Assembly (NCBI GenBank): GCA_018105865.1
Contig: CM030862.1
Span: 5,853,144-5,917,143, forward strand
DNA length: 64,000 nt
Source of the DNA: Metaphire vulgaris
Lineage: Eukaryota > Annelida > Clitellata > Crassiclitellata > Megascolecidae
Direction: 5' to 3'
Below the pieces are notes generated by a model. The model saw only the letters and a program-made list of their open reading frames with translations, did not search any database and was not told where the DNA came from. Of this stretch, positions 19,980 through 29,600 are shown in pieces; positions within the stretch are counted from its first letter, which is position 1, and each line of letters opens with the position of its first letter. The position numbers and the translations under genes were made by a program.

Positions 19980-21027
19980 GAAAATCGATCCTCGCCGTGG
20001 TGCGGGCTGAGAGAGGGGGAGACAGCGAAGAAGGAGGGGCGAAGGATAGTAACAATCTGAGGCGGAAACCACCTCTCAGTGCCTTCAATAGGAGGATTAG
20101 CAGGAAGCAAATCTTTCAGACGTAGTTGCCAATTGCGCGGTTACGACTTCAGAGCAGCCAGAGAATTGTTAAGGTAAGTGAAACATCAGCGAAAATTAAC
20201 AGGCCATAAAGCAAGATTTAGGCGAATTTAGTGAACCGTTAAGTGTTTTATAGCACTACGGAATTTAACTCGACTAAATCGAACTAGTTCACTTATGTGA
20301 TTAACGTTCAATCAGAAGCAGTTACTGTAATAGTGAATTTGTTAGTAACTTAGTAGTGAAGTCTATAAGACGATTCAGACGGGAACCTTTATTAAAACCA
20401 TTAAAATTTGCTTATTCTTCCAACGTTGCGGAAACACATTTTCTATTTTATATTGTCTTTGAAGTTTTCTCTTAAGTGTTTAGGCTTATTTACAATATTT
20501 AAAAAATAATCTGAGATGAATGAACTTAATTGGAGAAAATTGCTAATTTATAACGGTTATAATGGTTATAACTATGATCTTAACATGTAATCACTATGAT
20601 GATGTTATTATGCACTTATTTGGAAAATAATAATCTGTTATTGGATTGGATTGGATAATTCTACGATCAATCAGTCAGATGCTGCTGAATAGAAGAAGTT
20701 CATCAATTTATTTAAAATATTATTAAAGTGACAAGAATATTTTAATTCTATGCTAGCAGTTTTTCTGCAAAATTTGAAAACCAGCATGCGCCTATTATCG
20801 GAGCCACTTAATACAGCTTAGACACTGATCAATGATTGACAATGATCATTGATCATACATTCGTATGCGTTTTCGTTTATGTAGGCCTATAGTTTGACAA
20901 CATTTCGTGGTTTGTCCCATGATTCAAATGGATCAAAATACGCGAGAATTTGTTAGATTTGAATTGTATGCAACCGAGCGTAGCTATAATTAGCATTATA
21001 GGTGCAGTTGTGGAAAATTTTGAGTTT
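19980..21027. other. Unique AT-rich sequence with a good splice donor
   Basis: A consensus donor, TTAAG|GTAAGTGA, lies at 20170-20171 and could end a 5' untranslated exon. A perfect 11-bp stem hairpin occurs at 20826-20855. No coding sequence. Confidence 0.35.
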
Positions 21028-21386
21028 AATGGGTTAGGGGGTTTAAACATTTGTGACAATGTGTGATGACTGGGATGGGGTTCCGGAAATATGACGTCAC
21101 ATAATACTAAAAAAATTGTAGGTGGCGACCTTTTTTCTTGTCAGTACGTTTGGGAAGAAAAAACAAGGGGAAAGATGAGGGTGACCTTTATTCAAGATTT
21201 TTCGAAAGAGGAGAAGTCTGGAGAAGTGTTTCAATCGGTGATGTGGTAATCTGTCGATCTGTTACAAATCTGTTACAGAGAGGTTAACGCGTTTGTGACG
21301 TCATATTTGAGGGAGGTCTGACTTTTTGTGACGACGAAAGGGTAAAAAACTGCCAAAATCGCGCTACGTCATTTATGGATGGCCCC
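21028..21386 (-). mobile_element. Truncated copy of the TGACGTCA MITE (see 62901)
   Basis: The reverse complement matches 62901-63318: GGGGCCATCCATAAATGACG at the 21386 end, then AAAAGTCAGACC, and TGTGACG...ACAAATG near 21050. It lacks the second terminus. The middle contains a TTTTTTCTTGTC near-match. Confidence 0.7.
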
Positions 21387-22530
21387 TTATGTCCTCGATA
21401 ATTAGACACATAATTTAAGCTAATACGTTTTTCGTTGTCATCGCACTATTCCAAGAAAGAAGTGTCCGACAATCTTTTCCCGTGTAAAACTTCTGGTATT
21501 GCAGGATATCGGTACTTGCAAGTTGATATGGAGATTAAAAGGAGGACCTAATGATAGGATGCATAATTATAATAAATGAAAGGTCGTTGTTTGCATGGAA
21601 TTCTTTTGCCAATGTTTCTGGTCAACACGGTCAATTCGTCGGCTCGACGTGCAATTCAGTGTAACTCTTCCACCTGCCAGACTCAATTTCCTCCAATCAA
21701 TTTCATTCGAAGGTATGTTCTTCACAGCAGTGAAGCCTCATTTTGAGATCACGTAAGGCGTTTGATAGCCTGGAGCATCGACGTCGGTAATGCTAGCTTA
21801 ATCGCGTCGTTACACGGCCAATCTGGGCCGCACGGGCGTTGTAGAAGGAGGTGTCATTATTTCGGAGGGCCAAATGGGGAAAAGAAAGAGCGTTCTTTAT
21901 GGGCTCTATTGTCATCCGCTGGATGTCTTTTCCCTCAAACGTCGTCTCCTCTACCGTTTAAGGGTGCTGCGACAGATGTCCGGGCTCACAATGGCCGTCG
22001 CCGTCGGCTGCGACGGTCGGGGCGAGATGAGCCGCCGGATCGCGGGTGGCCTGGCGCCGTGCTTATTAGGCGGGGCCAAAAGTGTCAAAGGCCTTCTCCG
22101 GATCACTGAATCCGGACAAAGGTAATTGGCAACGTACATTCGAGGTAAACTACGGTGCGGAGGAACCGAAGAGGAAGAGATGGTGGTTTAGCGCGTGGAA
22201 TCGACCCCCAGAAGGGATGGGAAAGTAGGGAAGGGTAAGAGAGGGCAGCTTAGTGTAAGCGGACTCTGACTCTTGACATCTGTTCACCTTTGTTAGTCGT
22301 CCAGACGCAAACGCAGGCTCGTACAATGACGGTTACTCGACAGCACTTAAACACGTACAAGCAAGTACCATAGAGGCATAGACCACTGATGAGTCAAGTT
22401 CTCTTTTGTTTCTAGAACTCTCTTTTAAGTTTAAATACTCCGTCATCTTTTTAACATCTGCTTCAAAGTGCTTCTGGGAATGCTGATTATTTTATATTTC
22501 AAAGTCACTCGAAATTTGAAAGCAACGTTA
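21387..22530. other. Unique sequence, GC-rich 21750-22200
   Basis: Open frames in the GC-rich part have no recognisable domain. No feature supported. Confidence 0.35.
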
Positions 22531-22538
22531 ATTGTTTT

Positions 22539-23039
22539 CAGTGTTGTAATAAATACTTCACTGAAAGTATTTAAATACTTTCATAAATACTTGGTTCTCA
22601 TGTAGTATTTAAATAGTATTTAAATACCCAAATACCAGGGTAAGTATTTAAATACTGGCAAATAAGGTTTAAATACTTTTTAAAATGCTTGATAATGTAT
22701 TTGACACGATTCGCCACAACCGTATTTTTGTGTAAAGAAATGTTTGTTAAAATTATATCTAACACTGTCAATGTAGACGTACTTAACTGTTCAACTGTCT
22801 AAAACCATCAGTAAAGAAAATGTAAAAATTAACAGTCTATAAGAAACGTTATAATTATGTGAAAATTGCAATAAATCCAAAGTATTTACATTTCTTAAAT
22901 ACATCTAAATACTCTATGGTATTTAAATACTATTTAAATACTTAATTCTGGATGAGTATTTAAATACTTTCTTAAATACTGGACAAAGTATTTAAATAGT
23001 ATTTAAATACTAAAAGTATTTAAATACTTTACAACACTG
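22539..23039. mobile_element. hAT MITE, TIR CAGTGTTGTAA, TSD ATTGTTTT, 501 bp
   Basis: Left CAGTGTTGTAATAAATACTT; right AAATACTTTACAACACTG. Perfect 8-bp duplication ATTGTTTT (22531-22538, 23040-23047). The body is full of AGTATTTAAATACT palindromes. Confidence 0.94.
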
Positions 23040-23047
23040 ATTGTTTT

Positions 23048-23700
23048 ACAGCTTACTTGTCTCCTTTTTATTGCTACAATATGTGATCATTTGAGAAAGA
23101 TAGTTTTTATTGTGAATTTCCATAGAAAATTCAAATATTAACATGAAGTCCTTTACTAATTTATTTCGAAAAATAAATCAAGCAAGTAAGCAACAAATGT
23201 GTAATTTGAGATTTAGAGTCTCGAGCATTAGGAAGACACAGGTTAGATTAGAACATGGCATTAAATATTCTAGCTGTTTCCTTTGAGGAGTAATGGGCAG
23301 AAGGCGAGCAGTCTTTGTCGGAATTGTCGCGCATTTATCTCGTGCGCTGTCAAACGAAGCATTTCACTCAAGTTAGATATTTCAAGACAGGAATTCAGTG
23401 TCACCATGTTTTCCTCCTTCTTCCTGTCCCAACACATTCACCCGCAACAGCTTCTGTCACTCCTTCCATATTTGTCCACTTGTTTGTCATTTGTCAAAGA
23501 CATCTCTCAACCGCCAAGCTACGCGTTCGACCATGTCCCTTTCCAGACTAGTTTACTTCCCCTGTCAAGTGTTACGTAGATTCATAAAACACTAACAGCT
23601 GCTAAAACTGTGCTATTTGACCTAAATGAAATGAGACAAAATGATAAACTTGAATAAATATTTTCAACAATATGAAATGCTACTCAATAAAATGCACAAG
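23048..23700. other. Unique non-coding sequence
   Basis: AT-rich. The short open frames at 23283-23595 overlap in several registers and show no domain. Confidence 0.35.
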
Positions 23701-23701
23701 A

Positions 23702-23971
23702 CATTTTTCCCTCTCCAAATACCCTGACAAGCAAAAAAGGTCATCCGAAATGAGAGAATGCGGATTTGGCGTAGGCCTAATTCTGGCATCAACATCATAA
23801 CATCATGGAGTAGGATAGAATTTTTTTACCAAAACATCGAGGGGGATAGCCCCCCGCCAACATTATCGTCGGGGGATCCCCGCAGATAGGCCTATAATTG
23901 ATACTCTGTCCCCCGCCAACTAATTATTCGGGGGGACCATCCCCCGCCGTCTCCCCGTGTTTTACGCCCAT
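23702..23971 (-). mobile_element. CAGTGGCGTAAAC-family MITE, one end truncated
   Basis: The reverse complement matches 58050-58315: GGGCGTAAAACACGG at the 23971 end, GGGGGACAGAGTATCAATT, and the motif TTTTTTGCTTGTC (23726-23738) beside GGATGACC and AGGGTATTTGG. Confidence 0.75.
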
Positions 23972-24587
23972 GGGTATTAACTCTGTAGACCAGTCAATGA
24001 TGCCACTACACTTCTGTTTGCAGTGCTATCCAAGGAGAAGTGTATCGAAGCTTGTACGCCACACCACCGATCGCCTAGGCCCTAGAGCATGGAATAACAT
24101 GTAGCAGAATAATTGTTCTTGATGTCAAGTTCACGCCCAGTCTATAGATCTACGCTCGAAGACATCTGCGCTCGTTTCTTTGACGGAAGCCAGAGTGCGC
24201 ATACGCGGCGGCACTTGTAGAACCGTCGGAATCTGTCGGTAGATGGCCGGTCGTTCGTTCCGATTAAATCCGAAACAGATCCAATCCGTTGGACGTCTGC
24301 CATCGCGCGGACGCAATAGGAGTAGGCCTAAACTCACGACGCGTCCGTCGGACATTATAAAATATCGTTACGAGTCGAAGACACTTCGACGGCGCCGCCG
24401 CCGCCATTTTCTTCGCCCCTCGTTTTGCCCGAAACAGATCTTTGGACGTCTGCCAGTCGCGCAGGCGATCAACAGAGGGCTCTCGGACAATCGCACCGGA
24501 CGGCGCCGCCGCCGCCGCCGCCGCCGCCGCCATTCGTTCCCTCTCCCAGGCGATCCCAGCCACCCTCCCATCATCTTCGCCTGCCCT
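23972..24587. other. GC-rich unique sequence with CCG runs
   Basis: Contains (CCG)n at 24388-24405 and 24504-24532. TGGACGTCTGCCA and CCGAAACAGATC each occur twice (about 24275-24300 and 24430-24455), so there is a diverged direct repeat. No coding domain. Confidence 0.4.
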
Positions 24588-24597
24588 ATATATAAGC
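24588..24597 (+). promoter_or_regulatory. TATA-like box upstream of PRDM8
   Basis: TATATATAAG lies downstream of CCG-rich sequence and 1.9 kb upstream of the first recognised PRDM8 exon. It is a candidate core promoter only; no initiator or first exon is proven. Confidence 0.3.
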
Positions 24598-25685
24598 AAT
24601 CCAGACACGGCATCGAATTTCGGATAAACTCAGATTTATTTCGTAGAATTATCCTCTTCGTCGTTCGTGCTTTTGTCTGCAAAGCCGTTTCCAGTCGCCT
24701 TGGATTGATCGGCGATCGAGGGAGGGATAGAGGGGAGGAAGGATGAACAATAGAGAAGGAGGGAAAGAGGGAGGGAAGAAGTAACGGAGGGAGGGTTATG
24801 GGAGTGCATCGCTGACGGCAGCTGTCGAAATCGTGACCGAAGAAATGAATTAGTATAAAAATGCCGACGGACGTGTGGGTGACTGGGAAGAAGGAAGGAA
24901 GGGAAGAAGAAACGAAGGAAGGACGGGAGGAAGGACGGACGGAGGATGGAGTTGAAAGGATGGATGGATGCATCGCAACTTGATCAAATCAGAGAAAATC
25001 TTCTGTTTGAGACGACCGACGTGTTAAAGACACTCCAATATCTCGTGTGTTTGTGTCCGTCGCTGTATATGCCATCGGTAATATTTCCTGAAGGGTGTTT
25101 GTCAGAGTACAGCTTCGGAAGACCTTAAACAACGACAACAAGATTTGGATTAATATGTGACCGATTGGAGGCGCTGCGTGTGGTCACTATGGGGAGAGGT
25201 GCTGAGAAATGTCGTTGAAAGAGACGCATATGTGTGCTGACCATTTCAGACCCAAATCTTTATTGATGCGATTGCTGAAGACGCCTCAATTCAGAATTTT
25301 TATTATTAATTCGTTACACGATCGCGTGTTTCTTTGTTTCTCTTTTGTTTTCGGTGATGTGGCAGTGAATACTAGACAAAATCGCGAAATTCATCATGCA
25401 CAATCTCAAATTATGAATTTGAGATACATCTTGACAAGACTTTCTACTAGTAGCAACTAACAAATGTATAATATTTACACTCTGTAGGCCTAATATGTTC
25501 GCAACGACAACGACAATAGGTGAACATGCATGCCAGTTCTTCAAGAAATGAAGTACAATAGATGACTATGAATGGGGTAGTATAGGCAGATAAATCAGAG
25601 CAAAGTGAAACGCAATGTCTTGCAGGCACACGCAAGCATTTAATTTCTAAATTGGATTTACATTACCATCTGGCATGGCATTCAA
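24598..25685. other. Possible PRDM8 upstream region
   Basis: Purine-rich GGAGG/GAAGGA stretch (24720-24945), then unique sequence. I could not identify a coding exon here. Confidence 0.3.
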
Positions 25686-25689
25686 CTGC

Positions 25690-25750
25690 CCCTCTCACTC
25701 TCTGTCTCTCTGTCTCTGTCTCTCTCTGTCTCTCTCTGTCTCTGTCTGTC

Positions 25751-25829
<79 letters not shown>

Positions 25830-25836
25830 GTCTCTG
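25690..25836. repeat. (CTGT)n/(CT)n microsatellite
   Basis: Tetra- and dinucleotide pyrimidine run. Confidence 0.95.
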
Positions 25837-26062
25837 TACGTGTGTATGCCTCTTCTGAGAGTTTGTTTCAACTAGTCACAGGTTTTCATAGACACTGATT
25901 ACATGTTCTTGAACATCATGAAATCAAACTTAGGATAATTTTTTTATTGCAGTAATATTGATTGTGATCAATCAAGGTCTGATGAACTTATCCATTAGGC
26001 TTGTATTGAATGCCCTGAAGGGATTGAGCTTATTGTCTATAATAGACTATAGTTACTCACGT

Positions 26063-26092
26063 CACACACACACACACACACACACACACGAA
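26063..26092. repeat. (CA)n microsatellite
   Basis: CA run continuing into degenerate ACGC sequence. Confidence 0.9.
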
Positions 26093-26160
26093 CACACACG
26101 CAGACGCGCGCACGCAAACGCGCACAGACATACGCATGCACACACACAGCATTTCAACAT

Positions 26161-26394
26161 CAGTGGCGTAGCCAGGGTTTTTAAGATTAGGGAGCACGTA
26201 GATATTTTCGGACAAAAGTGTCAGACCAGCAAAAACCTCGTCAAGGAGTTCTTCGAACACTTTCACGTTTTCTTTTCAATTATATTACCTACCCTCCCCC
26301 CAAAATGCCTCAACAGTTTTGCGCAAATCCCACTATTGGTCCCAGCCAGAACAGGGTGCCCGCCCGCGTGCCTTCCCCCGTGACTGCGCCAATG
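26161..26394. mobile_element. CAGTGGCGTAGCCAGG-family MITE
   Basis: Left CAGTGGCGTAGCCAGG; right GTGACTGCGCCAATG. It lies only about 60 bp upstream of the splice acceptor of the first recognised PRDM8 exon. No clean target duplication. Confidence 0.75.
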
Positions 26395-26452
26395 AAAACA
26401 GTATTAGTCGATGATTTTAAGCGTCAGTTTCTGGTATCTTATTGCATTTCAG

Positions 26453-26616
26453 CTTTTGGTCGGGCATTCATTCGAGCGATGGGAGTGATTACAACGAGTC
26501 GGTTGAGCGAAGGAGCGGTCTTTGGTCCCATCTCAACCAACCTTACTCTTGCTGACCCCGCTGTCCTAATCGGGCATCGAACCTGCGACACTCTACCAGA
26601 TATACATACTGTCAAG
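26453..26616 (+). CDS. PRDM8: PRDM8 exon encoding the start of the PR domain
   Basis: The acceptor is TTATTGCATTTCAG ending at 26452; the donor AAG|GTAGGC is at 26616/26617 and leaves phase 0. The residues VITTSRLSEGAVFGP align without gaps to the vertebrate PRDM8 N-terminal segment ending IPENAIFGP. The exon begins with two bases of a split codon if translation starts upstream. Otherwise ATG 26479 is the start and the first 26 bases are 5' untranslated. The donor sits inside the overrepresented word TAGGCCTA. Confidence 0.8.
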
Positions 26617-29600
26617 GTAGGCCTATAAATGGCTTAAGCGTCGGTTTTTGTCTTAAGCTATATACAGCGATTCGCTCGCTGTAATTATTTATAAAAGTGT
26701 GATACGTTTAAAAAACGAGTACGGTAGAACTTCATTATAGCGTTCTTAGCTTATCTGTAAAATTTTGCACATTATATCCGCGGTACGTTGTATTGTAGCC
26801 TAACTTATATCCAATACCACCCAAAACGGTAGCGCATCACATTGCGGTAGACCTACTTTATAACCGAGTATACCTCGTGACCGAGTCCGTTATACAGGTA
26901 TGATGCCAAAGAATGCGCGATCAATGGTCAATTTGTGAGAGGATTGGTGGGATAACCCTTCCTCCTCAGTTTTTTATACACTGCAGGTCGAACACGCTTT
27001 ATGGGTATGCGCATATTTTGAACATATACAGTTCTATGGGCCTACAACAAAGGTGCACGATCTTTTAAAGTTTTATATGGGGGTCACTTTTAATGTCCTG
27101 AATGCGTCTAGAGTCAGTAAATTACTTCCACCTGACTGATGACACTCGGATGCAAGATTTAGTTGATTGAAATGGTCAAACGCAGTGGCGTAGCCAGGAT
27201 TCAGGAATAGGGAGGGGGCACGTCGACATTTTCAGGCGAAAATATAAAAATCGATCGAAGGAAAAACTTCTGAAAAAGTCGCCTCAAACTCCAACGTTTT
27301 CGTTCATTCTCATCATACTACCTACCCCCTCACAAGCCCGGTCCATCCCCGTGGCTACGCCAATGCATTAACAAGTGTTACTGTGCTACTATGAAACTGA
27401 CTGAGAATTTGACAGGACAAACGCTTAAGAATAATTATAATATGTCTCTAATCTATATTCACTTGCTATGTTGTTAGCGCTGAAGATATTAACGAAATTT
27501 GGTATAAGTTACTCTATTCATCACATTCTGAAACTCGTTGATTGCTATAGAAATTCGATCCTCTAAGTCAAAATTGTAATTAACAGTACCTGCTTAGTCT
27601 AGCTAACTCTGTATACTGTGGAACTTCATTATAAGTTATAACGGACTCGGTTATAACGTATACCCGGTCATAACGTATCGCAATGTACGGTCCCGTGTGA
27701 TGCGTTACCTTATTGTTTGGTATGACGTGCCTCGGATATAACGTACACAATTTTACAGATCAGCTAATTACGATATAACGAAGTTCTATACTACATTGGG
27801 ATTGCAAGCATTAGGAAAGCTATAAAAATAATTAATTGGCGCCATGGCTGCGATTGAATGAATTTTGCAAACATACAAACGTGTACTTAATTGTAAAGCT
27901 TCCTTGTAATGCTTATACAGGTACTTCTTCTAAACGGACTAAGGATTTAGCCTACATCTGTCACGTTTAAACAGAATTTATTGATATTAAATAAATGCTA
28001 GATAACGAAATTCACTCATAAAAGCAGCGCTTCCAATTCTCTCCTGGAGATCGGTCGAAAAAAGAGAAATTGAAAGTTTATTACAAAGCGAAGCTTGTTT
28101 CACCGAAACATTTACTATTTTATTTGGAACGGGTCACGAATGAAGCCTTAGTGTTTTCTGTCCTCCAAAATATTAGAGCTAGTAAAAAAACGTTGAACAA
28201 ATTAAATATGATTTAAGGTCGCATAGTTATCGACCGTCGCAGTAATGGGGTAATACAGAATTTAAAATGGCCAATGGCTTAGGGGCGGGAAGTTAGCAGA
28301 GTGGTAAAAACCAGACTCGGAACCGGGTCACATTTTGAGACCCGGTGACCCAGTGACCCGAAATAAAAGTGACCCAGTGACCCGGTGACCCGGTTCCATT
28401 ATAACTGTAACTCTAATATATTCTTAACTTTAGAACACGAGCAAAACTTTAAATACGAGGGTTGATCAATAAGTAATGAGAAAAACATATTAGACAGCTG
28501 TTTTTTGCAGAATGATTATTTTTATTTACTAGCTTACTTCTTTAGTAGAGTTTTTACAAAATTGTCACATGGGCCATTACTTTGGTTGCAACTGCCGAAA
28601 GCCGTCTGCCCAGCGGCTGTTGTAAATATTGGATAAAAACGAGAAACGTGCGGTTATTAAATATTTGCATTTAAAAGGATTGACTCAAAATGAGATTGCA
28701 ACGGACATGAAGAAGGTTTTGGGGACAATGCCCCTTCACAGGCTACAGTCTATCGGTGGGTAGCTGAATTTCAGCGCCGTAGGTAATCAACTGAAGACGA
28801 GCACCGTTCTGTTCGCCCTATTGAGACCTGTACCAACGAAAACGTCCAATTCGTCCAGGATCTGATACAGAAAGATCGACGGGTTAATATCAGAAATGTA
28901 GCAGATTGTTTGAAGTTGTCGTACGGCACAACCCATCATATTATTACAGACATTTTGGGGTACAACAAGGTCTGTGCTCGATAGGTTCCACGAATGTTAC
29001 CACATGAAAACAAGTAGGCCCTAAGTCCGACTAACAACTTCTCGTGAAAATCTCGACCTGTTTAGAGAAGACCAGGCAAAGTTTCTGCACAGATATATCA
29101 CTATGGATGAGACTTGGGCTCACCACTTTGATCCCGAGACAAAACTGCAGAGCATGGAGTGGAAGCACGTCGATTCCTCGACACCGGTCAAATTCCGCAA
29201 AATTGCATCAGCGGACAAAGTTATGGCATCCGTATTTTGGGACAGTGAATGTATTTTGATGATTGACCTCTTGGAGCGTGGAAAGACTATTACGGGTGTC
29301 TACTGTGCACAGTTAATCCGAAAACTTCGCGTGACTATTAAGGAAAAACGTAGAGGAAAGTTGCGTCAAGGTATCGTGTTTCATCAGGACAATGCTCCAG
29401 CTCACACCTCGTCTGTTGCAATGACTGCAATTCGCGAGTGCGGCTTCGAACTGCTACAACACCCACCATATTCTCCAGACCTAGCACCGTCTGACTTCCA
29501 TCTGTTTCGTTATCTGAAAGATTCGCTTTGCAGACAGAAATTTGACACTGATGAAAGTGTTATCCATGCCATAAATGACTGGTTTCAGCAGCTGGATAAA

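Noticed and set aside
19505..20125. Long open frames of 160-290 codons on both strands (polymers such as KEGR and FLPS)
   Set aside because: They are read-through of the (GGAA)n microsatellite, open in all registers; no non-repeat domain.
23283..23595. Overlapping 65-98-codon open frames
   Set aside because: Three registers are open together, with no domain and no codon signal.
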